From NCBI GenBank assembly GCA_902797065.1, contig CADBRK010000221.1, forward strand, positions 1 to 17,889: 17,889 nucleotides of DNA, given 5' to 3'. The position numbers and the translations under genes were made by a program. The stretch's first letter is position 1. Each line of letters starts with the position of its first letter. A model generated the notes under the pieces. The model did not search any database. It was not told the DNA's origin and saw only the letters and a program-made list of their open reading frames with translations. Source of the DNA: an uncultured Ruminococcus sp. (lineage in GTDB: Bacteria; Bacillota; Clostridia; Oscillospirales; Acutalibacteraceae). Of the stretch, positions 1 through 7,357 are shown piece after piece.

Positions 1-4
1 CCGG

Positions 5-80
5 AGGAGCTAAAGCTCCACGACGTTTGTTGACGTCGTCGCTCGCTCCAATCAAGCGAGCTTGTTGGAGCTTAGCTCCT
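5..80. repeat. Cloverleaf-like cluster of nested palindromes
   Basis: Four consecutive palindromes fill this stretch: GGAGCT-AA-AGCTCC (6-19), CGACGT-loop-ACGTCG (21-38), GCTCGCT-loop-AGCGAGC (41-61) and GGAGCT-T-AGCTCC (67-79). The first and last arms are also inverted copies of each other (5-20 against 66-80, with one base missing). The whole could therefore fold as a long outer stem closing two inner hairpins. It shows no tRNA features such as a T-loop or CCA end. It may be an intergenic repeat element or the 3' end of something lying left of the window. The palindromes are seen directly; the function is unknown. Confidence 0.6.
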
Positions 81-91
81 TGTTTAACGGA

Positions 92-133
92 AAAGCCATA
101 AGGAACTTGATCCCTATGGCTTTATTTTTTGTT
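92..133. terminator. Hairpin terminator, possibly bidirectional
   Basis: AAAGCCATA (92-100) pairs with TATGGCTTT (115-123), extended inward by AGG/CCC-type pairing. On the plus strand it is followed by ATTTTTTG, so it best terminates transcription entering from the left. On the minus strand it is followed by only four T, so it is a weaker terminator for cysK, whose stop codon is a few bases away. Confidence 0.7.
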
Positions 134-137
134 TTAT

Positions 138-1070
138 TTATTCTGCAAACATAGCTGTCGAGAGATAACGCTCGCCTGTGTCGGGCAAAAGTGCCACAAT
201 GAGTTTGCCTTTATTCTCGGGACGCTTTGCAAGCTTTGTTGCAGCGGCAACCGCAGCGCCCGATGATATGCCTACAAGCAGTCCTTCTGTTCTTGCAAGT
301 TCTCTGCCTGCCTTGAAGGCTTCTTCGTTTTCGATCGTTATAATCTCGTCATATATGCCCGTGTTGAGTGTATCGGGAACAAAACCTGCGCCTATACCCT
401 GTATCTTGTGAGGTCCCGGAGTACCCTTTGAAAGCACCGGAGATGCTGCAGGCTCTACTGCGACGATCTTTACATCGGGGTTCTGCGATTTAAGGTATTC
501 TCCAACGCCAGAAAGCGTTCCGCCTGTTCCTACTCCGGCTACAAATATATCGACCTTACCGTCCGTATCGTTCCAGATCTCGGGACCCGTTGTAGCCTTG
601 TGCATTGCAGGGTTAGCGGGATTCACAAACTGTCCGGGAATAAAGCTGTTCTCTGTCTTTGATGCAAGCTCCTCTGCTTTTGCGATAGCGCCTTTCATTC
701 CCTGAGAACCGTCCGTAAGTACTATCTTTGCTCCGTATGCTTTAAGAAGATTCCTTCTCTCTACGCTCATGGTCTCGGGCATTGTAAGAATAGCCTGATA
801 ACCTCTTGCAGCAGCTGCAGCCGCAAGTCCGATACCCGTATTGCCCGATGTAGGTTCAATGATTACTGCGCCCGGCTTTATCACGCCTTTTGTCTCTGCA
901 TCGTCAAGCATAGCCTTTGCAATTCTGTCCTTTACGCTTCCCGCAGGATTGAAAAACTCAACCTTGCCTGCTATTGTTGCTTCGAGGGAATTATTCTTCT
1001 CATAGTTTTTAAGTTCTACAAGCGGTGTCGAGCCGATAAGCTCCAGTACGCTTCCGTATATCTTTGCCAT
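138..1070 (-). CDS. cysK: Cysteine synthase A (O-acetylserine sulfhydrylase)
   Basis: A cytoplasmic PLP enzyme that makes L-cysteine and acetate from O-acetyl-L-serine and sulfide, the last step of cysteine synthesis. The 310 residues are full length for CysK. The PLP lysine lies in NPAGSVKDR (K47). The substrate loop TSGNTG is at 74-79, the phosphate-binding GTGGT at 181-185 and GISSGAA at 268-274, with S270 near the PLP pyridine nitrogen. I chose the ATG at 1070 because AAGGAG sits 8 bases upstream; a GTG three codons earlier would overlap that site. It is monocistronic, with its own consensus promoter and a leader of about 155 bases that holds an inverted repeat and a small Cys-ending frame. 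The family is certain; CysK rather than CysM is judged from overall similarity. Confidence 0.97.
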   Translation of the reverse strand: MAKIYGSVLELIGSTPLVELKNYEKNNSLEATIAGKVEFFNPAGSVKDRIAKAMLDDAETKGVIKPGAVIIEPTSGNTGIGLAAAAAARGYQAILTMPETMSVERRNLLKAYGAKIVLTDGSQGMKGAIAKAEELASKTENSFIPGQFVNPANPAMHKATTGPEIWNDTDGKVDIFVAGVGTGGTLSGVGEYLKSQNPDVKIVAVEPAASPVLSKGTPGPHKIQGIGAGFVPDTLNTGIYDEIITIENEEAFKAGRELARTEGLLVGISSGAAVAAATKLAKRPENKGKLIVALLPDTGERYLSTAMFAE

Positions 1071-1140
1071 AATAAACACTCCTTAAGCTTTTGTTTCTTT
1101 CTATTATATTCGTAATCAGATGGTTTAACACAAATTAATA

Positions 1141-1179
1141 TCAACATCGTCTGTGTTTGTAACGCTGTTCGCTGTTCAT
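1141..1179 (-). CDS. Putative cysteine-ending leader peptide upstream of cysK
   Basis: A 12-codon frame inside the cysK leader encodes MNSEQRYKHRRC and then stops at TGA. It begins about 45 bases after the predicted transcription start and ends about 70 bases before the cysK start. AGGGTGA lies 4-5 bases before the ATG and is an acceptable, rather close, ribosome binding site. The last sense codon is TGT (Cys), preceded by two Arg codons, as expected for a peptide on which ribosomes would pause when charged tRNA-Cys is scarce. I see no strong terminator hairpin between it and cysK, so any control would be by RNA access or stability rather than classic attenuation. Translation is inferred. Confidence 0.5.
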   Translation of the reverse strand: MNSEQRYKHRRC

Positions 1180-1197
1180 GATCTCACCCTTTGTTAT

Positions 1198-1218
1198 AAC
1201 CTACTGTGTCGATAGGTT
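1198..1218. promoter_or_regulatory. Inverted repeat in cysK leader, possible Rrf2/CymR-type operator
   Basis: The perfect 6-base arms AACCTA and TAGGTT are separated by 9 bases, giving a 21-base dyad at about +6 to +26 of the predicted transcript, a position suited to repression. Rrf2-family regulators (CymR, IscR) bind dyads of similar size and control cysteine genes in Firmicutes. The dyad is seen directly; the identity of the regulator is inference. Confidence 0.5.
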
Positions 1219-1230
1219 TATGATGTTTTA

Positions 1231-1259
1231 ATTATATCACCATCTTTTCAGTTTGTCAA
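1231..1259 (-). promoter_or_regulatory. Consensus SigA promoter of cysK
   Basis: On the minus strand, TTGACA (1254-1259) and TATAAT (1231-1236) are separated by exactly 17 bases, a perfect match to the housekeeping consensus. The predicted start is near 1224, giving a leader of about 155 bases. A promoter this strong suggests the gene is limited by a repressor or by the leader. Confidence 0.88.
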
Positions 1260-1268
1260 CAGTTTTTT

Positions 1269-1302
1269 GAAAAAAACTCCGCACAATTTCTTGCACGGAG
1301 TA
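1269..1302 (-). terminator. Rho-independent terminator after the dockerin-LRR gene
   Basis: On the minus strand, ACTCCGTGCA and TGTGCGGAGT form a 10-pair stem (two G-T pairs) with a 6-base loop, followed directly by a run of T. It lies about 45 bases after the stop codon of the LRR gene and just upstream of the cysK promoter, separating the two units. Confidence 0.88.
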
Positions 1303-1346
1303 CATATCATTTATAAAGTATGGAACAAGTCTGAAATTCGAAGTTT

Positions 1347-3428
1347 TTAACCCACTATGTTCTGACCTATTCTTTTATTTTTGCTCATTCCTATTGTATA
1401 TCTCAGGATTTCAAGGCTGTCACGGCTGTCTGCCTTACTGTCCTGATTAACATCTGCAATAGCGATCTGTTCGTCACTGAAAGTTATCAGCTTAACAACA
1501 TAACGCTGTATCATCAGACTGTCGGAAGCCGTAACTTTTTTGTCGCCGTTGACGTCGCCGATCATTTGTTCTTCTTTCTGCGGCGGTTCGCCCATTTTAT
1601 ATATACTTGCAATTCCGTTGTCCGCCGCATATTTTTCTGCCACCGAGTCTTTATATACGTTCATTGTAACAGCACCGTTGCTTGTAAATGAACCCTCGCC
1701 GATGCTCTCCAGGCTGTAAGGCATATCTGCCTGAAGGAAGAAACCTGCGGTGGTGAAGTTGTTCTTGCCTATGGTTTTCAATCCTTCCGGCAAAACTACT
1801 TCTTCAAGGTTTTGTACAACATAAAATGCGTCGTCGCCTATTGTTTTAAGCGTTGAAGGGAATGTGACAGATGATAAGAAAGTACAATGCTCAAAGGCTC
1901 TGTCGTCAATATGAGTTACACCCTCGGGAATAACAACTTTTGTAAGAACGGAAGCAGTATCTTCACTGACAAAAGCGCCCTCGCCTATACCCGTAACGGG
2001 GTGATTATTTATCGTATCGGGAATCACGATCTCTGTTTCGTCGGTTTTCTTATTCTTGGTAATTGTAACGGAGTTATCCCCGTTTACTACATACTCATAT
2101 TCTTCGGAAAACTCTTTTTCGGTGTCGGTATCACTTTCTGTATCGGTATCAGTATCGGTTTCGGTATCCTGAAGCAAGTCATTGGAGTAGTTGATATTAT
2201 TAGCCTTAGCATAAGCTTCGGCGTATGAATCCGTCTTGCAGTGTATGACAAGCTGAGTACAGTTTGTAAATGCGTTTTCTCCTATACTCTCCAGGCTCAC
2301 GGGAAGCTGTATATTCTCAAGGAAATAGCAGTTCTCAAATGCGCTTTTATCGATATGAGTAACTCCCTCGGGGACGATCACATTTTTCGCAACAGAATGA
2401 AGCGTTTCGTAATTTGCGAATGTGGCTTCGCCTATACCCGTTACCTTATGTCCGTTGATAACTCTCGGGATCGTTACTTCTGTTTTGATATGCTTAGCTC
2501 CCGTAATCGTTGCGGTGCCGTCATCATTCACAACATAATTGAAATCGGGGTCATATTCTTTGTCTCCGTCATCGTCTTTGCTCGGATCGTACAGATCCGT
2601 ACCGTCAAAGAATTTAATCCTGTTGTCATGTGCATACTGTTCGGCATAAGAACCCTTTTCACCGTAGATAACAAGATCGGGGCAATTATCGAATGCATCT
2701 TCTTCTATAGTTGTTACGCTTGCGGGGAGATTGATCTTTTTAAGTGAAGTACAGTTCGAAAATGCCCAATAGCCTATATACTCCGTGTTATCGGAAAGCT
2801 TGATCTCCTCCAGAGAACTGCATGCCATAAAAGCCATAGGACCTATTAATGTGAGCGACTGCGGAATATAAACATCTTTCAGCGATTTACAGCCGGCGAA
2901 ACCTGATGACTTGATCGACTGAATATTACCGTCCGGAATATGTATAGATTCCAATGAAGTACAGCCCTTGAACATATCAAGATCTATAGTATCAATATTA
3001 CTCGGAAGGTTGACAGATTTCAGCGATGTACAGTTCTCAAATGACGCAAGCTGAAGCTGATCCATGTTCTCGGGGAGCGTAACGGTTTCAAGTTTACTGC
3101 ACCCGCTGAACGCCCATGCGCAGATGATCTGCACCGAATCGGGAACATGTATCTCACGGGCAGAACAGCCTTTGAAAGCATACAGCCCCAGACTCTGCAC
3201 CTGCCGGCTTCCTATAGTTTCGGGGATATAGATCACCTCGTCGCTGCCCTTGTACGAATTGATAGACATTCCGTCAAATTCAAAATCGTCGTCGCCGAAG
3301 CTTTTCATGTTTTCTGTACATGCGCCGCTTGTCCTGACATTGGTCTGATCGGCACTCGCTGTTAATGCAGATGCCGAAGCCGATAAGATCATGCTTGATG
3401 CAATAATGGTTGACAATAGTTTTTTCAT
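1347..3428 (-). CDS. Secreted BspA-type leucine-rich-repeat protein with C-terminal dockerin
   Basis: The 693-residue secreted protein starts with a signal peptide (K2, K3, then a hydrophobic core to about residue 26). Three blocks of BspA/TpLRR-type repeats follow (about 55-275, 297-415 and 445-610), with repeated units like AFxxCxxLxxVxLPxxLxxIGxxAF. Each of the first two ends in a YAExYAxxNxI closing segment. A Thr/Asp linker (420-438) separates blocks two and three. The C-terminus is a type I dockerin (623-680) with two calcium loops: D625, N627, D629, D636 and D659, N661, D663, D670. The dockerin should tether it to a cohesin scaffold on the cell surface. BspA repeats usually bind proteins or host and microbial surfaces, and I see no catalytic domain. 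The start has AGGAGAGGT 4 bases upstream. Confidence 0.92.
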   Translation of the reverse strand: MKKLLSTIIASSMILSASASALTASADQTNVRTSGACTENMKSFGDDDFEFDGMSINSYKGSDEVIYIPETIGSRQVQSLGLYAFKGCSAREIHVPDSVQIICAWAFSGCSKLETVTLPENMDQLQLASFENCTSLKSVNLPSNIDTIDLDMFKGCTSLESIHIPDGNIQSIKSSGFAGCKSLKDVYIPQSLTLIGPMAFMACSSLEEIKLSDNTEYIGYWAFSNCTSLKKINLPASVTTIEEDAFDNCPDLVIYGEKGSYAEQYAHDNRIKFFDGTDLYDPSKDDDGDKEYDPDFNYVVNDDGTATITGAKHIKTEVTIPRVINGHKVTGIGEATFANYETLHSVAKNVIVPEGVTHIDKSAFENCYFLENIQLPVSLESIGENAFTNCTQLVIHCKTDSYAEAYAKANNINYSNDLLQDTETDTDTDTESDTDTEKEFSEEYEYVVNGDNSVTITKNKKTDETEIVIPDTINNHPVTGIGEGAFVSEDTASVLTKVVIPEGVTHIDDRAFEHCTFLSSVTFPSTLKTIGDDAFYVVQNLEEVVLPEGLKTIGKNNFTTAGFFLQADMPYSLESIGEGSFTSNGAVTMNVYKDSVAEKYAADNGIASIYKMGEPPQKEEQMIGDVNGDKKVTASDSLMIQRYVVKLITFSDEQIAIADVNQDSKADSRDSLEILRYTIGMSKNKRIGQNIVG

Positions 3429-3459
3429 AATACCTCTCCTGTCATTGATTGATAATAAA

Positions 3460-3489
3460 ATTATAAAACTCAGAGTGTTTTTTTGTCAA
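3460..3489 (-). promoter_or_regulatory. Promoter of the dockerin-LRR gene
   Basis: On the minus strand, TTGACA (3484-3489) and TATAAT (3460-3465) have an 18-base spacer. The -35 box lies only 14 bases past the stop codon of the upstream dockerin gene. No terminator intervenes, so readthrough from that gene is also likely. Confidence 0.75.
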
Positions 3490-3503
3490 TACATAACAAT
3501 ATT

Positions 3504-6281
3504 TCACCCTGTTATCTGCGTCACACTTCCGTTTTTGATACCATACGCGCCCTCGGTCACGGAATAGTTTTTCTCGCCGTTGTTATCCCAGTTATTATTT
3601 CCGTCGTTAAAGCAGATCTCCGCTTTGCCGCCCTCGGAGTTAATCGGGATTACATACTTGTACGCATATCCCGAAACATCGCTGTTCGGGTTCATCTTTA
3701 CTCCGGGAACTTTTGTCCATGCTCCGTTCTCTGCTTTGTAATGGATATTCGGGTTATTGAATCCGCTGTAGTATATCGTTACGGCTTTACCTGCAGTGAA
3801 ATACATCTTTGATGTAGAGTACTCGTTGCCGTCGGGGTCTTTGAGCTGTGCATATACGGAGTATGACCCTGCCTTATCCATAAAAATCTTAGCTGAAATG
3901 TTCTGTGTATATCCGCTCTCGTACACCTTAACGCCGTCTCTCATAGCGATGATATTATATACATAGCTGTGTTCGCCGTCAGGGTTTACTGTAAAATCGA
4001 CAAATTCTCCCTCATATATCGTATCCTGTGATGACGTTACCGTACCCGAGAACTTGAACTTGTCATAATTTGCCGTTACCGTCATATCCGACGTTACGCT
4101 GGATATATCCTGATCCCAACCGGTGAAAGCGCCGTACTTTTCATGATCGGGTATCGCTTTCGGCGACGCTGCATTACCGTGAGGAACAAACTCGAACCAC
4201 AGGCGGTTGCCGTCGGGGTCGAGGAACTTCACGCAGTGTATATCTTTGGTCACATCATAGCCCTGCGTTCCGCTGCAGTTGACTATGATCTGCTTATAAT
4301 AATCAAGCTCGCCCTCGGGGAAAGAATCGTATATTTCGTAACCCGTAGCGTCGGGGTGAGTGCTGTTATACGTATTCTGCAGGTTCATAATCCAATACAT
4401 AAACTTGGAATGATTCTTACTGTAGCTTGTATCATAATATTTAAGGAACTGTCTGTAAACCGACTTAACGGTATCCCAGCCTACGGATTCGCAGGTTCTG
4501 ACCAACAGATAAGCTACGGAATCATAGTAATTAACATTATCATAGTTTTTCCTTTGAGCAAGAGTAGCGTCATAACTTGTGCTGCCTCCGCTCTTTAAGA
4601 ACTCCATATATTCCGTTACTGGGATAGCCTTTGCGGTAGAAACAGGGTAAACCGAGCCTTCGGTTTTCTGAAGTATAACATATGCCGACTTAAAGTCTGC
4701 GGTGTTCTCGAGGCTGTGAGACCAGGGATACAGAGTATCAAAATTATGACCCATCTCATGATACATAACTGCTGTCTGTATTCCGCTTGTACACCAGTCC
4801 TTGCAATGACGTTTCATATATGGCCTTGCCCACTTTATCGGATTTATTCCGCCCAGAGCCTCGAACTGGTTTACCATAGGCTCTTTGCTGGAGGCAAAAT
4901 AGCATTTATCTCCGTAGAACGGGTATCCTCCCATAAGATCAGCCATCTGTTCGTATGCAGTATCGAAATCATCCGCCCATGACTGCACATCTTCTTCGCT
5001 GAGATCGGCAATATCCTCACTGAATACGATTATTCCCGTATGCTTGCCCTCAAATCTTCTCACTTCGGTAACCTCGCTGTCGAGATCAGCCGTTTCGATC
5101 ACAATATCGTCATACCATGCGGTACCCTGAGCGTCAAGATAAAATACTATATCTGCTCTGCCCCTGCCGTCCGCTACAAAATAGCATGTCAGCTCTTTCC
5201 AGTCGAATGTGCCGTCGAGCCAGTTTTCGGTTGTGTACATCATATAGCCCTTGCCGCGTTCGAGCGAACCGTCCTCAGCCTTTGCTGTCTGGTACATTCC
5301 GTTCATACATGTTCCGACGTCTATTCCGAGACCGTTCTCTGTTTTTCTTGTGATCGCGTCACCTCTGACCTTGACTTTGAATTTATAATCCGCACCGGGC
5401 TTTAGTCCGTTTACTCTGTGTACCACAAAAGAAAGCCTGTTTGAATCATGTGATATTTTGATAGCCTTGGAGCCCTTTACACCTTCTCCGGCAGCTGTAC
5501 CGCCGCTCATCCAGTCCCAGAACTTCTCCCAGCCGTCTGGGATCACATCACCCTTCTCGAAATCTCCGTTAAGCTCTGCGTTTATCTGCTCCAGCGGAAG
5601 TTCTACAACGGGTTCTTCGCTGTCAGTTTCCTCGGTTGATGTATCGGTTACCGTAGTGTCTGTTTCTTCTGTTGATGTATCGGTTGCCGTGGTGTCCGTT
5701 TCCTCTGTTGATGTATCGGTTGCCGTGGTGTCTGTTTCCTCTGTTGACGTATCTGTCACCGTGGTATCTGTTTCTTCGGTTGACGTATCGGTTACAGTGG
5801 TGTCCGTTTCCTCAGTTGACGTATCGGTTGCCGTGGTGTCTGTTTCTTCGGTTGATGTATCGGTTACTGTGGTGTCTGTTTCTTCTGTTGACGTATCGGT
5901 TACGGTGTCTGTATTCTCTGTATCGGTATCGCTGTTATCCTCAAACATAACGGTATCGCCGATTGAGTAGCCTTCAGAATTCTTCGGATAAAGTGCAATA
6001 ACAGAGATCGCATATTTCTGTATAATATACGCGTCTTTCAGCGTTACGCCCTCTGTGCTGTCAACATCTGCAAGCATATTCTGCTCATCGCTGAGCGCTG
6101 TAAGCATTACCGAAGCGCGCTGCACAAGTGAAGCGTCCTTCAAGGATATTCTGTTGTCAAGGTTTACGTCACCGAGCAGCCTTTGTGTATTCTCCTGCGC
6201 CGACGCTGCAGGCACAAAGACCGAACCCACGCTTACCGCAGACAGCAAAATGCTAATAATTCGTTTTGTCAGACCGTTCAT
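3504..6281 (-). CDS. Secreted dockerin zincin metalloprotease-like protein with CBM25/26-like starch-binding module
   Basis: The 925-residue secreted multidomain protein has a signal peptide (1-28, cleaved near ASA-QEN). A type I dockerin at the N-terminus (35-98) has loops D38-N40-D42-D49 and D72-D74-T76-D83. A Thr/Glu/Asp repeat linker follows (117-225), then a jelly-roll carbohydrate-binding-like domain (about 233-400, CBM4/9 style). The central domain (410-670) holds the zincin site H508-E-M-G-H512 with E525 spaced like a third ligand, resembling M60-like gluzincins. After it comes a Listeria/Bacteroides B-repeat-like segment (683-740, FTGWDQDISSVTSDMTVTANY core) and an Ig-like stretch (743-830). 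The last module (833-925) resembles the CBM25/26 starch-binding families. It probably cleaves a (glyco)protein while held on a cohesin scaffold near starch. GGAGG lies 8-9 bases before the ATG. The peptidase family and CBM assignments are by eye. Confidence 0.85.
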   Translation of the reverse strand: MNGLTKRIISILLSAVSVGSVFVPAASAQENTQRLLGDVNLDNRISLKDASLVQRASVMLTALSDEQNMLADVDSTEGVTLKDAYIIQKYAISVIALYPKNSEGYSIGDTVMFEDNSDTDTENTDTVTDTSTEETDTTVTDTSTEETDTTATDTSTEETDTTVTDTSTEETDTTVTDTSTEETDTTATDTSTEETDTTATDTSTEETDTTVTDTSTEETDSEEPVVELPLEQINAELNGDFEKGDVIPDGWEKFWDWMSGGTAAGEGVKGSKAIKISHDSNRLSFVVHRVNGLKPGADYKFKVKVRGDAITRKTENGLGIDVGTCMNGMYQTAKAEDGSLERGKGYMMYTTENWLDGTFDWKELTCYFVADGRGRADIVFYLDAQGTAWYDDIVIETADLDSEVTEVRRFEGKHTGIIVFSEDIADLSEEDVQSWADDFDTAYEQMADLMGGYPFYGDKCYFASSKEPMVNQFEALGGINPIKWARPYMKRHCKDWCTSGIQTAVMYHEMGHNFDTLYPWSHSLENTADFKSAYVILQKTEGSVYPVSTAKAIPVTEYMEFLKSGGSTSYDATLAQRKNYDNVNYYDSVAYLLVRTCESVGWDTVKSVYRQFLKYYDTSYSKNHSKFMYWIMNLQNTYNSTHPDATGYEIYDSFPEGELDYYKQIIVNCSGTQGYDVTKDIHCVKFLDPDGNRLWFEFVPHGNAASPKAIPDHEKYGAFTGWDQDISSVTSDMTVTANYDKFKFSGTVTSSQDTIYEGEFVDFTVNPDGEHSYVYNIIAMRDGVKVYESGYTQNISAKIFMDKAGSYSVYAQLKDPDGNEYSTSKMYFTAGKAVTIYYSGFNNPNIHYKAENGAWTKVPGVKMNPNSDVSGYAYKYVIPINSEGGKAEICFNDGNNNWDNNGEKNYSVTEGAYGIKNGSVTQITG
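5622..5897 (-). repeat. 36-bp tandem repeats encoding the TSTEETDTT linker
   Basis: Eight TSTEETD units, seven of them full 12-residue copies of TSTEETDTT(V/A)TD, occupy residues 129-220 of the dockerin zincin protein. Copies differ by synonymous changes and by Val/Ala at one position. The region is an extended, probably O-glycosylated linker between the dockerin and the rest of the protein, and copy number may vary between strains. Confidence 0.9.
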
Positions 6282-6339
6282 TTTTTATTCCTCCGTCATA
6301 GTTACCGATTAATATCTACACTTTATGTATTATACATCT

Positions 6340-6368
6340 ATTATAGCTAAACTTGTATTTTTTATCAA
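6340..6368 (-). promoter_or_regulatory. Promoter of the dockerin zincin gene
   Basis: On the minus strand, TTGATA (6363-6368) and TATAAT (6340-6345) are separated by 17 bases. The predicted start is about 55 bases before the start codon. Confidence 0.75.
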
Positions 6369-6561
6369 TATATCAATTACACTTACTTTTCGACTTAATA
6401 TATCGTCATTTTTACCTTTTGTCTATAAAATATGAAAAGAATGTGTACGCAGTATAAATACAGATTACTGACAGCTATACGTCTTTTGTATACGGAAAAA
6501 TGAAGCGGCTTTGTACGCTCACAATAAAAAACTGTACACCTTGAAAATATAAAAAATGGCA

Positions 6562-6590
6562 TTTACAAAGTGTTCAGACACTGATATAAT
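6562..6590 (+). promoter_or_regulatory. Promoter of the ECF S-component gene with a dyad in its spacer
   Basis: TTTACA (6562-6567) and TATAAT (6585-6590) are separated by 17 bases. The spacer contains AGTGT-TCAG-ACACT (6569-6582), a perfect 5-base dyad exactly between the two boxes, where a repressor could block polymerase. The promoter is clear; the operator role is inferred. Confidence 0.75.
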
Positions 6591-6620
6591 CATATCATAA
6601 ATCAAAGAGGAGGAACAAAC

Positions 6621-7235
6621 ATGAACATCAGACAAAAAAAGCTTCTTAACTACGTACTGACCGCAGTAATGGCTGCTATGATATTTGTAACAACGTATTT
6701 CCTGAAAATCCCCATAGCTACCCCTGCGGGACCCACCATGCTCAAAGTCAGCAATATTCTCATTCTTCTTGCGGGAATTCTTTTCGGAGGTGTATACGGC
6801 GGACTTGCAGCAGGCATAGGCAGCGGATTATATGATCTGCTCGATCCCGTTTACATAACAAGCGCACCGCTGACTTTCGTAAGATTCTTCATAATGGCTT
6901 TTGTATGCGGCGTGATCGCCAATTCGGGTAACGCCAAAGGAACGTCGTTCAAAAGAAATCTCTGCGGCACGCTTGCAGGCGCTCTGACATACTGGTTACT
7001 GTACATTTCGGAAAGCGTAATTAAGCTTGTAATTGAGGGCAGCGCCGTTGTTCCGGCAATCGGAGCAGTCGCACCAAAAATGATGACTTCGGGTATTAAT
7101 CAGGCCGTAGCGGTGATAGGCGCAATGATACTTATAATACCTCTGAACAAAGCGCTGAAAAAATACCTGCCGAAATTCTCTCAGGACACGAAAACTCTGA
7201 AAGATACAGCCGGTGCAAAAAACAATAACAACTAA
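6621..7235 (+). CDS. ECF transporter S component (vitamin or cofactor uptake)
   Basis: This 204-residue integral membrane protein has about six hydrophobic segments: 10-29, 41-63, 76-98, 110-130, 135-150 and 158-176. It has the S-component layout of energy-coupling factor importers: an early P-x-GP segment, then LxVSNILILLAG, GGVYGGLAAGIGSGLYDL and a membrane-embedded Asp-Pro. Such a subunit binds one vitamin or precursor and docks on a shared EcfT/EcfA module, which is not encoded here and must lie elsewhere (a group II ECF system). The sequence does not let me name the substrate. GAGGAGG lies 8 bases before the ATG. It is monocistronic, between its own promoter and a terminator. The C-terminal tail (180-204) is polar and Lys/Asn rich. 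Confidence 0.85.
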   Translation: MNIRQKKLLNYVLTAVMAAMIFVTTYFLKIPIATPAGPTMLKVSNILILLAGILFGGVYGGLAAGIGSGLYDLLDPVYITSAPLTFVRFFIMAFVCGVIANSGNAKGTSFKRNLCGTLAGALTYWLLYISESVIKLVIEGSAVVPAIGAVAPKMMTSGINQAVAVIGAMILIIPLNKALKKYLPKFSQDTKTLKDTAGAKNNNN

Positions 7236-7256
7236 ACCAACCATAAACACTCAAGC

Positions 7257-7286
7257 AAGGGCGGCTCATTGAAGGGCTGCCTTTTG
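7257..7286 (+). terminator. Terminator after the ECF S-component gene
   Basis: AAGGGCGGC pairs with GCTGCCTTTT through one bulge and one G-T pair across a loop of about 9 bases, ending in TTTT. The position, about 20 bases after the stop codon, fits a modest Rho-independent terminator. Confidence 0.65.
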
Positions 7287-7292
7287 TATTGT

Positions 7293-7321
7293 TCATATAT
7301 CGTATCCTACAAGCATATAAT
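7293..7321 (+). promoter_or_regulatory. Candidate promoter of the SipL-like gene, SigE-like
   Basis: CATATAAT (7314-7321) is a good -10 for either SigA or the mother-cell factor SigE. There is no good SigA -35 at 17 bases, but TCATATAT (7293-7300) lies 13 bases upstream, resembling a SigE -35. SigE control would fit a SipL-type product. This is inference from a loose motif match. Confidence 0.4.
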
Positions 7322-7357
7322 CTATCAAGCAGCAACATATCATTAAGGAGAGATCGT

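Larger units (their letters stand above)
6282..6620. other. Divergent intergenic region
   Basis: This AT-rich spacer carries one outward promoter on each side (6340-6368 minus, 6562-6590 plus). The middle (about 6370-6560) shows no convincing frame, terminator or known riboswitch pattern. The plus-strand leader is only about 25 bases, too short for a riboswitch. Confidence 0.6.

Noticed and set aside
5..80. tRNA gene
   Set aside because: The fold has two inner hairpins rather than three, the outer arms are themselves palindromic, and no T-loop, anticodon arm or CCA end is seen.
1080..1224. T-box or SAM riboswitch in the cysK leader
   Set aside because: The leader is short and lacks the T-box conserved motif, a terminator/antiterminator pair and S-box stems. 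The GGGTGAG stretch fits a ribosome binding site for the small frame instead.
5458..5970. Plus-strand frame of 170 codons opposite the TSTEETD linker
   Set aside because: It is the antisense reading of the 36-base repeat in the dockerin protein. Long frames arise because the repeat is a multiple of three. It lacks a ribosome binding site.
7289..7357. Upstream start for the SipL-like protein adding 23 residues
   Set aside because: It overlaps the terminator tail and the promoter and has no ribosome binding site, whereas AAGGAG precedes the ATG at 7358.
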